This document shows positions 43,972-52,026 of a stretch of 64,000 nt of DNA, in pieces. The notes under the pieces are model-generated. The model did no database searches. It was not told the origin of the DNA and was given only the letters and a program-made list of their open reading frames with translations. The position numbers and the translations under genes were made by a program. This DNA is from Ferrovibrio sp964218355 (GTDB lineage Bacteria > Pseudomonadota > Alphaproteobacteria > Ferrovibrionales > Ferrovibrionaceae): contig NZ_CAXPMC010000021.1 in assembly GCF_964218355.1 (NCBI RefSeq), positions 62,001 to 126,000 on the forward strand. Reading direction: 5' to 3'. Numbering within the stretch: position 1 is the stretch's first letter; each line of letters starts with the position of its first letter.

Positions 43972-44826
43972 TCACGCGACACGGAAATAGTCGGGCCGAC
44001 CTGTCGGCCAGGGGTCGCCCCATAGCTGCTGGCCCCCGTCCACCGTCAACACTTCGCCAGTAATGAACTTGCCGGAGGGCGCAGCCAAATAGACCACTGC
44101 TTCGGCGACATCCCATTCGTCGCCGGCGTGGCGCATCGGGTTCGACTCCTCAAATGTCGCAGCCCCCTCCCTGGGATATCGCGCGAACCCGGTGCTTTCA
44201 CAGCATCCCGGCGCCACGCAGTTGACACGAATGGTGTGCGGCGCCCACTCAACAGCCACCGATTTCGACAGGTAGATGACGCCCGCGCGCGCGGCGCAGC
44301 TATGTGCGATACCGGGCATCCCGCGCCAGATATCGGCGACAATGCTCACGATGGCGCCAGGGCGCCCGGCTTTGACCCAGTTCCGAGCCGCGGACTGCAT
44401 CATCCACCAGGTCCCATTGAGGTTTGTATCGATAACGGCGTTCCAGCCCTTCGGCGTGTAGTCAAGGGCGGGCTGCGGAAACTGTCCGCCGGCATTGTTC
44501 ACCAGAATGTCGAACCCGCCGAACTGATCGCTCACAGTATCGATGAAATTCTGCACCTGCTCGGGGTTCCGGATCGTCATGGGATGAGCGAGCACCTGCC
44601 CGCCAAAGCCACGCAGGAATTTCGCGGCTTCTGCGAGCTTTTCCTCATTCCGTCCGTTGATGGCAAGATTGGCCCCGAGACGTGCGAATAAGGTGGCGAT
44701 TGCCAGACCCAGACCGCCCCCCGCGCCGGTCACGACAATGGTTTTTCCCGAAAACAACCCGTTGGCAAACACCGTTTGGTGATTGCGCAGTCGTTCACGG
44801 GAAAACCCGTAACCGGCTTCCGGCAT
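43972..44826 (-). CDS. SDR of the PECR (trans-2-enoyl-CoA reductase)-like group
   Basis: Short-chain dehydrogenase of 284 residues. The cofactor loop is VVTGAGGGLGLAIA and NNAG is present. The usual Tyr-x3-Lys is replaced: the segment reads IAHSCAARAGVIYLSKSVAV, with His and Arg at those positions. The same HSxAARAG pattern is seen in peroxisomal trans-2-enoyl-CoA reductase and 2,4-dienoyl-CoA reductase relatives. The likely role is NADPH reduction of an enoyl- or dienoyl-CoA with a misplaced double bond. First gene of the Liv operon; operator site 3 lies 50 bases upstream. Confidence 0.88.
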   Translation of the reverse strand: MPEAGYGFSRERLRNHQTVFANGLFSGKTIVVTGAGGGLGLAIATLFARLGANLAINGRNEEKLAEAAKFLRGFGGQVLAHPMTIRNPEQVQNFIDTVSDQFGGFDILVNNAGGQFPQPALDYTPKGWNAVIDTNLNGTWWMMQSAARNWVKAGRPGAIVSIVADIWRGMPGIAHSCAARAGVIYLSKSVAVEWAPHTIRVNCVAPGCCESTGFARYPREGAATFEESNPMRHAGDEWDVAEAVVYLAAPSGKFITGEVLTVDGGQQLWGDPWPTGRPDYFRVA

Positions 44827-44876
44827 GATGCCCCTCCCAAATGCGGACCGGACTGTTGTCCTTGATCTGGCCGAAC

Positions 44877-44890
44877 CTAACGCATGTTAG
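44877..44890. promoter_or_regulatory. TetR-type operator, site 3
   Basis: CTAACGCATGTTAG, one mismatch from the shared palindrome, 50 bases upstream of the SDR that opens the long transport-ligase-ETF operon. Confidence 0.68.
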
Positions 44891-44939
44891 AAAAACAAGC
44901 AACCCCCAATTACAAACGGCCTCGCTCCGGGGTTTTAGG

Positions 44940-45639
44940 TTTCGTGGACGAAAGGCGGCCATTGTATGATGGCCGCGATTGAGACGGAGACGAGGAAAGA
45001 ATCCGCCGATTTGTCGTATCAGGTGGCGACGCGGCGCCAGTTCTTCAGCTTGTTGAACATGCGTTCGATGCTGTTGTGCTCTTTGGCGGTCTCGCGGTCG
45101 AGGTCGACAGACTGCCTGCGATTGCGGCCTGCCGGAATCACCGGCTCGATCCCGGCTTTGTGCAGTTCCTCGCGGATCGCATCGCTGTCGTATCCCTTGT
45201 CGCCACCGCGCGCTTGGATGCGGTCGTCGATCATCCGCAGCAGCGTCATAAAACCCTGCGTATCGTGCGCCTGGCCCGGCGTGAGCGCGAAGCCGAACGG
45301 GCAGCCGGGCGTCGCAGCGGACGTGGATTTTGGTCGAGAAGCCACTGCGAGAGCGGCCAAGCGCTTCCTGATTTTGAGTCCCCTTTTTATACCGACCGCG
45401 CAGTGATGTGCCCGGATCACGGTGCTGTCCACCCTGTCAGCACGTCGGTCCCGGCTCGCCAGGTCGGTCCGCTTTTCCAGGATGACATCGAACACCCCGG
45501 TTATCACCCAGCGGCGGAAGCGACAGAACACACTGTTCCATTTGCTGTACTCATCCGGCAGGGGTCGCCAATGCGAACCGGTCCGGGCCACCCACAGGAT
45601 GCCCTCGAAAAGCGCTCCAGATATCGGCCCATCCAGTCC
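44940..45639 (-). mobile_element. IS5-family (IS427-like) transposase remnant
   Basis: DDE transposase relic. Recognisable parts are FEGILWVARTGSHWRPLPDE, DSTVIRAHHCAVG, then GFALTPGQAHDTQGFMTLLR, GDKGYDSDAIREEL and EHNSIERMFNKLKNWRRVAT. About 40 N-terminal residues are missing. Between AVG and GFAL the frame is wrong for some 30 codons; the alternative frame there gives the expected QNQEALGRSRSGFSTKIHV, so two compensating shifts exist. A TGA replaces an expected Arg codon after RRVAT, followed in frame by YDKSADSF and an ending FVHET. Terminal inverted repeats were not identified; outer limits are approximate. Confidence 0.82.
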
Positions 45640-45801
45640 GCCGCCGCGCCCGGTCATCAGAATTTTGCGTCCCATGCGGGGCGTGCGCTCGAAGACGCTG
45701 ACGGCGATGCCGGCGCCGGCGATCAGCTCGGCGGCCATCAGACCGGCCGGGCCGCCGCCGATGATGGCAACATGGCGATCGTTCAGGATTGTGACGATCA
45801 T
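45640..45801 (-). pseudogene. N-terminal stub of an HI0933/BaiN-like flavoprotein
   Basis: The 54 residues from ATG 45801 (MIVTILNDRHVAIIGGGPAG, LMAAELIAGAGIAVSVFERT, GRKILMTGRGG) are the FAD-binding N-terminus of a flavoprotein normally of about 400 residues. The frame then runs directly into transposase sequence, so the remaining seven eighths of the gene are lost. The dinucleotide-binding GGGPAG is intact, but no function is expected. It lies 84 bases downstream of the CoA-transferase gene and may once have been its operon neighbour. Confidence 0.8.
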
Positions 45802-45885
45802 GACGTCCGGACAGGGCAGAAAGCGGGAGGGTTATCGCATGGATGACCCTCCGGTGCACCAGCCGGGAAAAACCCGTGTTGCGGC

Positions 45886-47085
45886 TTAATCCTGCGAGAT
45901 CACGCCAGCCGCCCGCAGCCGGGCAATGCAGTCCGGCGCGATGTCGAATTCAGACAGCACTTCCGCCGTATGTTCGCCCAGCCGGGGTGCCGGCCGCCGA
46001 CGTTCGGGCTGCGAATGCGACCATTCGGTGGAAATGCCGGACTCGTAGAGCATGCCCTCGGAGGGATGCTCGTAGCGGCGCACGAAGCCGGTGGCGACTA
46101 GATGCTCGTCGGTCAGCAGATCGTCGATGGAATTCATCCGCGCCGCCGGAATGTCGGCATCTTGGAACAGCGCCAGCCATTCGGCCGTAGTGCGGGTCTC
46201 GATCAGCTTCACCAGATAGCCGTAGACCTCGTCGATATGTTCAAGCCGCGCGCCCTGCGACGAGAAACGGGCATCGGCGGAGAACTTCCCTGGCTCGCCG
46301 ACGGCATCGAACAGGCTGCGCCACTGCTTGTCGTTATAGACCATGACGCAGATATAGCCGTCGCTGGTTCGGTAGGGCCGGCGTTCGGCCGACAGGCTGC
46401 GCTTGTAGCCGGCCGTGCCGAGCGGCGGATCGAACAGGCGGCCGGAGAGATGCTCGCCCATGGTGATCGAGGCGAGCCCTTCGAACATCGGCACGTCGAT
46501 GCGCTGGCCTTCGCCGGTGCGCTCGCGGTGATACAGCGCACTGGTGATGGCATTGGCCACCTGCAGGCCGATGATGCGGTCGGCCAGGATCATCGGGGCA
46601 TAGCGCGGCAGATCCGCGCCGCCCTGCTGCACCAGCCAGGGAATGCCGGCCATGCCCTGGATCAGGTCGTCATAAGCCGGTCGCGCCGCATAGGGGCCGC
46701 GCTGGCTGAACCCCATGGCGCCGGCATAGATGATCTTAGGATTGACGGCGCGGATCTCGTCATAGCCAAGACCCAGCCGGCTCATCGCCTGCGGGCGGAT
46801 GTTGTAGACCAGCACATCGGCGCGCGTGGCCATATGCAGCAGTGTGGCACGGCCTTCCGCCAGCTTGAGGTCTATGACGGCGGAGCGCTTGCTGCTGTTG
46901 GTGCTGAGATAAAGATGCCCCATGCGCGGATTGCGCATGGGGCCGGCTAGCCGCATCACATCGCCATCGGGCGGTTCGATCTTGATCACATCGGCGCCAT
47001 AGTCGCCCAGGATCTGGGTGGCATAGGGGCCCATGACCACGCTGGTCAGGTCGAGGACGCGGATACCCTGTAGCGGACCACTCAA
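45886..47085 (-). CDS. CaiB/Frc-type (class III) CoA-transferase
   Basis: Transferase of 399 residues. It starts MSGPLQGIRVLDLTSVVMGP and has the catalytic Asp in ARPAYDDLIQGMAGIPW, with the C-terminal WLALFQDADIPAARMNSIDD. It moves CoA between two carboxylic acids, here probably a dicarboxylic or branched acid. Cotranscribed with the TctC-like and acyl-CoA dehydrogenase genes: a three-base gap to tctC. Confidence 0.93.
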   Translation of the reverse strand: MSGPLQGIRVLDLTSVVMGPYATQILGDYGADVIKIEPPDGDVMRLAGPMRNPRMGHLYLSTNSSKRSAVIDLKLAEGRATLLHMATRADVLVYNIRPQAMSRLGLGYDEIRAVNPKIIYAGAMGFSQRGPYAARPAYDDLIQGMAGIPWLVQQGGADLPRYAPMILADRIIGLQVANAITSALYHRERTGEGQRIDVPMFEGLASITMGEHLSGRLFDPPLGTAGYKRSLSAERRPYRTSDGYICVMVYNDKQWRSLFDAVGEPGKFSADARFSSQGARLEHIDEVYGYLVKLIETRTTAEWLALFQDADIPAARMNSIDDLLTDEHLVATGFVRRYEHPSEGMLYESGISTEWSHSQPERRRPAPRLGEHTAEVLSEFDIAPDCIARLRAAGVISQD

Positions 47086-47088
47086 GCG

Positions 47089-48063
47089 TTATTCCTTCTC
47101 GATCTTCGCCGCTTCGATGACCTTGCCCCATTTCTGGTAATCGGTCTTCACGAAATCGGCGAACGCCTTTGGCGGCAGGGTCCATTTGTCATAGGACTGG
47201 GTGCGCAGGCGCGCCTCGATCTCCGGCGAGTTCATCGCCTTCACCACGGCGGCGTGCAGCCGGCCGGCGATATCGTCCGGCAGATTCGGCGGCGCGAAGA
47301 TGCCGAACCAGAGGTCGTTGCCGGCCTGCTCATAGCCCTGCACGCCGGCCTCGCTCATGGTCGGGATATTCGGCGCATAGGGACTGCGCTTCGAGCTGGT
47401 GACGGCGAGCGCCCGCACCTTGCCGCTTTCGATTTGCGGCATGGCGGTGACCAGAATATCGAACATGAAGGTCACGTGGCCGGCGATCAGGTCGATCATG
47501 GCCGGGCCGCTGCCGCGATAGGGCACATGCACCATCGGCGCATTGGTGATGACCCTCAGCAGTTCCGCCGAAAGCTGGTTCGATGTGCCCTTGCCGCCCG
47601 AGGCGAAGGTCACGGTGGTCGGATTGGACTTGGCATAGGCCACCAGTTCGCCCACGGTCTTGACTGGCACGTTGCTGTTGACGACCAGCACATTGACATA
47701 GGAGACGATCGGGCTGATCGGCGTGAAGTCCTTGGTCACGTCATAGGGGATGGCGAGCTGGATATGCGGATTGACCGCATGGGTGCCGGTGCCGCCCAGG
47801 CCGATGGTGTAACCGTCCGGCGCCGCTTTGACCACCGCCATCATGGCGATGTTGCCGCCGGCGCCGGTGCGGTTCTCGATGACCACCGGCACGCCGAGCT
47901 CGTCGGAGAGCTTCGGTGCGATCGCACGCACCAGCGCATCCGACGGTCCGCCGGCCGCATAGGGCAGGATCCAGTGGATCGGCTTGTCCGGCCATTTCTG
48001 CGCCTGGACGGGCAGGGCCATCAGGGCCGCGCAGGCGGCTATGCACAAACTCAGTATTTTCAT
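47089..48063 (-). CDS. TctC-like solute-binding receptor (Bug family)
   Basis: Periplasmic receptor of 324 residues. Signal peptide MKILSLCIAACAALMALPVQ ends at about AQA. Family features are PDKPIHWILPYAAGGPSDAL and GAGGNIAMMAVVKAAPDGYT. These proteins capture carboxylates; the TctA/TctB membrane partners are not encoded in this window, so it is an orphan receptor, as often seen for Bug proteins. Lies between the dehydrogenase and CoA-transferase genes, whose product may act on its ligand. Confidence 0.93.
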   Translation of the reverse strand: MKILSLCIAACAALMALPVQAQKWPDKPIHWILPYAAGGPSDALVRAIAPKLSDELGVPVVIENRTGAGGNIAMMAVVKAAPDGYTIGLGGTGTHAVNPHIQLAIPYDVTKDFTPISPIVSYVNVLVVNSNVPVKTVGELVAYAKSNPTTVTFASGGKGTSNQLSAELLRVITNAPMVHVPYRGSGPAMIDLIAGHVTFMFDILVTAMPQIESGKVRALAVTSSKRSPYAPNIPTMSEAGVQGYEQAGNDLWFGIFAPPNLPDDIAGRLHAAVVKAMNSPEIEARLRTQSYDKWTLPPKAFADFVKTDYQKWGKVIEAAKIEKE

Positions 48064-48100
48064 TGTTTCCTCCCGGGTTTCTGCCTTACACGGCAGCGCT

Positions 48101-49252
48101 TCAACTTGCCTGCTTCAACATCTCCTTGGCGATGACCAGTTGCTGGATCTGGCTGGTGCCTTCAAAAATCCTCAGAAGCCGTGCATCCCGGAACAGACGC
48201 TCGACCGGATATTCCTTGATGTAGCCGTAGCCGCCATGGATCTGCAGCACGCGGTCGGCGATGCGGCCGAGCGCTTCGGTGGCGAAATACTTGCAGCAGG
48301 CGGATTCCTTGGAGACATGGCGGCCGGCGCTGTATTCCGTCGCCACCTTCTCCACCATGGCCCGTGCTGCCAGCGCTTCTGCCGCGCAGTCGGCCAGCAT
48401 GGCCTGGATCAACTGGAACTGGCCGATGGTCCTGCCGAACTGCTTGCGCTCGCCGGCATAACGCACGCCCTCATGGATCAGGCGCTCGCACATGCCGACG
48501 GCCACGGCGGACATATGCAGACGGGCATGGTCCAGAGACTGCATGGCGGCGATGAAGCCGGTGCCTTCGCTGCCGCCCAGCAGGCTGGAGGCCGGCACGC
48601 GCACATCCTCGAAGATCACATCGGCGGTATGCGAACCGCGGAAACCCATCTTGCGATAGGGCTTGGCGACGGTGATGCCGGGCGTGCCGCGCTCGACCAG
48701 GAAGGCGGAGATGCCGCGGGATCTCGTTTCGGCCGGCGCGGTGCGGGCAAAGACGGTGAAGATGCCGGCATGCGGCGAATTGGTGGTGAAACGCTTGGTG
48801 CCGTTGATGATGTAATGGTCGCCGTCGCGCACCGCCTTGGTGGTCAGGGCCGCGGCATCCGATCCGGCATCGGGCTCGGTCAGGCAGAAGGAGGCGATCA
48901 GATCGCCTTTGGCTATGCGCGGCAGATAGCGCCGCCGCTGTTCCTCCGTGCCATGCGAGATGATGCCCAGCGTGCCGACGCCGTTGCTGGTGCCAAAGTA
49001 AGAGCGGAAGACCGGCGAAGCATAGGCGACCTCGAAGACGATGCTGACTTCTTCGAACAGCGACAGGCCCAGTCCGCCATATTCCTCCGGGATGGTCATG
49101 CCGAAGAGGCCGAGCGATTTGAGCTGCTGGATGATCGGCTCCGGAATCCTGTCATGCTCCTCGACATCTTCTTCCGCCGGAATCAGATCGTCGCGCACGA
49201 AGCGCCGTACAGTTTGTTTTAAGAGTTCAAGCGTTTCCAACCGATCAGACAT
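48101..49252 (-). CDS. Acyl-CoA dehydrogenase (short/medium-chain type)
   Basis: Dehydrogenase of 383 residues. It keeps the MCAD-type catalytic Glu in LLRIFEGTSQIQQLVIAKEM and the segments IPEEYGGLGLSLFEE and FCLTEPDAGSDAAALTTKAV. It oxidises a short or medium acyl-CoA at C2-C3 with ETF as acceptor. Second gene of the GntR-led operon, 18 bases behind the regulator. Sequence and active site differ from the TetR-controlled dehydrogenases in this window, which fits a separate pathway. Confidence 0.94.
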   Translation of the reverse strand: MSDRLETLELLKQTVRRFVRDDLIPAEEDVEEHDRIPEPIIQQLKSLGLFGMTIPEEYGGLGLSLFEEVSIVFEVAYASPVFRSYFGTSNGVGTLGIISHGTEEQRRRYLPRIAKGDLIASFCLTEPDAGSDAAALTTKAVRDGDHYIINGTKRFTTNSPHAGIFTVFARTAPAETRSRGISAFLVERGTPGITVAKPYRKMGFRGSHTADVIFEDVRVPASSLLGGSEGTGFIAAMQSLDHARLHMSAVAVGMCERLIHEGVRYAGERKQFGRTIGQFQLIQAMLADCAAEALAARAMVEKVATEYSAGRHVSKESACCKYFATEALGRIADRVLQIHGGYGYIKEYPVERLFRDARLLRIFEGTSQIQQLVIAKEMLKQAS

Positions 49253-49270
49253 TTCTTCCCTTTACTTGCA

Positions 49271-50041
49271 CTATTTCGGAACCAGTTTCTCATCCTTGCC
49301 AAGGCTGCGCGCCAAGGCGGATTCGATGTAATGACGATGCAGCCGCTTCAGATGCCGCTCCATTTCCGTCACGGCGGCATCGGCATCGCGCGCTTTCATA
49401 TGCTGCAGCAGCCGCGTGCGGGAGCGGATCACATCCATGGCCATGACCGAGCCGATCTGGATGACGAAGGCCTGCAGCACGTCCATCAGTGCCTTCATCA
49501 TCATGACCAGCACCGGATTGTCGGTGGCCTTGGCCAGCAGGATGTGGAATTCGATATTGACCTGGGTCTTCTCGACCATCTTGCCGGCCTTGGTCAGCGC
49601 GGCGGCCTGGGCGACATTCTCTTCCATATGGGCCAGGGCTGCGGCATCGGCGCTCAGGCAGGCTTCGCGTACCACCACGGCCTCGATCCACAGCCGGGCC
49701 TCGGTGAGCTGCGTCAGCGATATATCGCCGACTTGGAACATGTCGCGCACCACGCTGGCCACCGCATAATGCTGGGCATCGGTGACGAAGGCGCCGCCCT
49801 TGGAGCCTTTTTTCAGCCGCACGACGCCACGGCTTTCCAAGTTGCGTAGCGCCTCGCGCACGGCATGGCGGCTGATCTGGAAATGGGCGGCCAGGTCGCG
49901 CTCGTTCGGCAGTCGGTCGCCCACCCGCAATGCGCCGCTCTGCATCTGGGCGTGGATCTGGTCCGCGACGACTTCGAACACCCGCCGGGTCTTAACCGGG
50001 GCGAAGTCCTTGGTCGGGGCTTCCACTATTGGTCCAATCAT
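49271..50041 (-). CDS. GntR-family regulator with FCD domain
   Basis: Regulator of 256 residues. The winged helix-turn-helix reads LPNERDLAAHFQISRHAVRE followed by ALRNLESRGVVRLKKGSKGG; the C-terminal part is an FCD ligand domain with the metal-binding pattern around EFHILLAKATDNPVLVMM. It probably senses an acid or CoA ester and controls the dehydrogenase-tctC-CoA-transferase operon that follows. The ATG at 50041 is used; the first codons overlap an ATTGGTCCAAT palindrome. Confidence 0.93.
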   Translation of the reverse strand: MIGPIVEAPTKDFAPVKTRRVFEVVADQIHAQMQSGALRVGDRLPNERDLAAHFQISRHAVREALRNLESRGVVRLKKGSKGGAFVTDAQHYAVASVVRDMFQVGDISLTQLTEARLWIEAVVVREACLSADAAALAHMEENVAQAAALTKAGKMVEKTQVNIEFHILLAKATDNPVLVMMMKALMDVLQAFVIQIGSVMAMDVIRSRTRLLQHMKARDADAAVTEMERHLKRLHRHYIESALARSLGKDEKLVPK

Positions 50042-50092
50042 TGTGCCATCCTACGAAGAGTGAAACACTAGCGCAAGCGCGATCTGCGCCAG

Positions 50093-50106
50093 CATTGAAA
50101 ACAATG
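50093..50106. promoter_or_regulatory. Palindrome upstream of the GntR gene, possible operator
   Basis: CATTGAAAACAATG, perfect 5-bp arms around AAAA, 52 bases before the GntR start. A second palindrome ATTGGTCCAAT overlaps the start codons (50027-50037). Either could be the GntR operator; both are short. Confidence 0.35.
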
Positions 50107-50159
50107 GAAATACTAAAGGATATCAGGGGTTAATGTGAGGTTCCGCCCGGCGGAAGTGG

Positions 50160-50199
50160 CAGAGGCGTGTCATATACCATAATATGCGGCACGCCTCTG
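50160..50199. terminator. Hairpin downstream of the MetX-like pseudogene
   Basis: Perfect 10-bp arms CAGAGGCGTG (50160-50169) and CACGCCTCTG (50190-50199), with a further 5-bp CATAT/ATATG pair inside. It follows the C-terminal end of the MetX-like relic on the minus strand, so it is probably the old terminator. No T tract. Confidence 0.5.
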
Positions 50200-50224
50200 G
50201 GTGATCTGGGCAGGGAGGACGGGT

Positions 50225-50658
50225 ATTTTAGCGGCGCGGCATAGAATTTTGCCGTGCCGGTCGTGCCATGGCTGCGCGTTTCGGTGCTGGCCGTAATGAG
50301 TTGCATCTGCCGTACTTCACCCGTTTCATCGCTTCAGCCATCACGCCGGTCTCCGGAGGCCCACTGATAGACGAAGTCATTGTGAACGGCGCGGCCAGCC
50401 GCTCGTCGATATACTTGTCGGCCGCTGCGCGCGTCGGGGCCTGCTTCTGCTTCGCCAGTGTGCCGCTAGCCGGTGGCGAAGATCAGGTTGGCGATCTCCG
50501 TGACTTCGGCTGGCTGGTGTAATTGCCGTCATATAGTCCGGATCGTTTTTCACCGTTTCGGCCAGCAGGCGGGGCATCATCCAGTTGCGGCTCGACATCT
50601 CGGTCGGCTGCGATGCCATCGGCACCAGCACATCCATCATGTCCAGGTATTTCACGCC
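50225..50658 (-). pseudogene. Homoserine O-acetyltransferase-like alpha/beta hydrolase, decayed
   Basis: Minus-strand pieces in three frames form the C-terminal half of a MetX-like hydrolase: KYLDMMDVLVPMASQPTEMS, then RLLAETVKNDPDY, a shift to GNYTSQPKS, another to EIANLIFATG, then KQKQAPTRAAADKYIDERLA followed by APFTM, and finally ASTETRSHGTTGTAKFYA, where the family His of the catalytic triad (SHGTT) lies. At least three frameshifts plus a TAG. The N-terminal half is absent; its right edge meets the truncated CoA-transferase gene. Confidence 0.72.
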
Positions 50659-51084
50659 CTAGTGGATTGGTTCCAACGTTTGGAACCCTCGGTTTCGGCC
50701 CATCCTGCCCGTAGCCCGCAATATGACCAGATCGGCGTTCCATTCATTTAGAACCTCCGGCCCAATCCCCGCCCGGTCGAGCACGCTGGAGCGGAAATTC
50801 TCCACCAGAACATCAGCATTTTCAATCAGCTTTGCGAGGACCTCGCGCCCCGCGTTGGTTTTCCAATCGAGCGTGAGAATTCGTTTGTTCCGGGCAAGCG
50901 TCTTCCAACAGACACCAATCCCGTCCCGCCCCTTAGGCCCCAGATCGCGCAACATATCGCCTCGGTCGGGGGCTTTGACCTTGATCACCTCGGCACCGAA
51001 ATCCGAGAGAAGTGCTGCTGCCAGCGGCCCCACGATCACATCGCCAAGTTCAACGATCCGCACATCACATAGCGGCATCGCCAT
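50659..51084 (-). pseudogene. CaiB-type CoA-transferase, truncated after about 140 residues
   Basis: The frame from ATG 51084 (GGAGGA upstream) gives a good class III CoA-transferase N-terminus: MAMPLCDVRIVELGDVIVGP, LLSDFGAEVIKVKAPDRGDM, ADVLVENFRSSVLDRAGIGP. It stops at 50659 after RATGRMGRNRGFQTLEPIH, just where the family would continue with its conserved Gly-rich turn and the catalytic Asp. About 260 residues are missing. Operator site 4 remains in front, so a truncated product may still be made under TetR control. Confidence 0.82.
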
Positions 51085-51125
51085 GGCTGATCCTCCCCGA
51101 CTATTCACGACTGCCAGAGTTTATT

Positions 51126-51139
51126 CTAACATTTGTTAG
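51126..51139. promoter_or_regulatory. TetR-type operator, site 4
   Basis: CTAACATTTGTTAG, identical to the site before the TetR gene, 41 bases upstream of the truncated CoA-transferase. A TTGTCA -35-like element lies next to it on the minus strand (51142-51147). Confidence 0.75.
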
Positions 51140-51347
51140 ATTGACAAAAAGGGGTCTGAGCGAAGGCCGCACGAAGAATCGCCAAGCGGGCATGTAGCAC
51201 CGCGCGTTTCCTCCACGGGTCAGTTCGCCGGCAGGATGAAGCCCTTGTGCCAGCATTCGGTCACATGGTCACGAGCCGAAAGCCGTTCTCCTTGGCGAAC
51301 ATCGCTTACGATGTCCACGTCGCTCGCGAGCAAGAAGAAGCAACTCG

Positions 51348-51953
51348 TTATTTCTTACTGGTCTCTTTTCCCGAGACATGGCCGAATCGTGGAAGGATCA
51401 CGGATCCGGCAATATAGAGCAGACCGGCAATCGTCGATTTGAGCAGGTCACCCAACAGAAATGGATATAACCCGGTCGAGAGAAGACCCTCGCCATAGCC
51501 GGTGAAAACACCCAGCCACGCAAGCCCTGGAACGTAGATCATCACACTTGCGGCAATGGCAATGGTGACAGCCCCAAAGATTGACTTCGCATATCCTCTT
51601 CTTGCCAGCCATCCCGCCACATAGGCCGATATCGCAAAGCCCGCAAGATAGCCGCCCGTCGGGCCGGCAACATATGCCAGCCCTGAAGGCGTCGGCGGTG
51701 TGCCCGCGAAGACCGGAAAGCCCGCCAGCCCCTGCAGGATATAGGCAATGATCACGCCGGAACCGCGGACAGGCCCGAGGAACAGGCCAAGCGCGACAAC
51801 GACCAGGGTCTGCGTCGTCATCGGAACCGGATAGTACGGAACCTGTACTTTCGCTGATGCCGTCAGAAGCATCGTACCAGCAAGCAGTATAAGTGCCTCG
51901 CCGAACAACGTCGCGAAGGCATTGCGCTCCAAGAATGCCCTTTTGATGTACAT
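51348..51953 (-). CDS. bioY: BioY, biotin transporter S component
   Basis: Membrane protein of 201 residues from ATG 51953 (GGAG upstream; ATGs at 51971 and 51986 add up to 11 residues). Family blocks are VQVPYYPVPMTTQTLVVVAL and GPTGGYLAGFAISAYVAGWL, with about six membrane segments. It imports biotin, alone or with an ECF module; no EcfA/EcfT genes are in the window. Placement after two biotin-dependent carboxylases gives a clear logic: the operon brings its own cofactor supply. Confidence 0.94.
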   Translation of the reverse strand: MYIKRAFLERNAFATLFGEALILLAGTMLLTASAKVQVPYYPVPMTTQTLVVVALGLFLGPVRGSGVIIAYILQGLAGFPVFAGTPPTPSGLAYVAGPTGGYLAGFAISAYVAGWLARRGYAKSIFGAVTIAIAASVMIYVPGLAWLGVFTGYGEGLLSTGLYPFLLGDLLKSTIAGLLYIAGSVILPRFGHVSGKETSKK

Positions 51954-52026
51954 CCTTTCCGCTCCAGTCATGCGTTTGGTTGGCATTTTTATAGATCTTT
52001 TCAGCAGTGGGACTCAACATTCCCAT

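Noticed and set aside
45826..45852. Inverted repeat GGAGGGT/ACCCTCC after the CoA-transferase gene as a terminator
   Set aside because: Arms are only 7 bp with a 13-base loop and no T tract; too weak to list.
47984..49222. Plus-strand frame of 412 codons opposite the acyl-CoA dehydrogenase
   Set aside because: Exact antisense of a gene with intact catalytic motifs; no family features of its own.
51220..51345. Open minus-strand stretch ending in HVTECWHKGFILPAN and TGA, between BioY and the truncated CoA-transferase
   Set aside because: It looks like the last 40 residues of some lost gene, but I could not name the family and it has no start; not listed as a feature.
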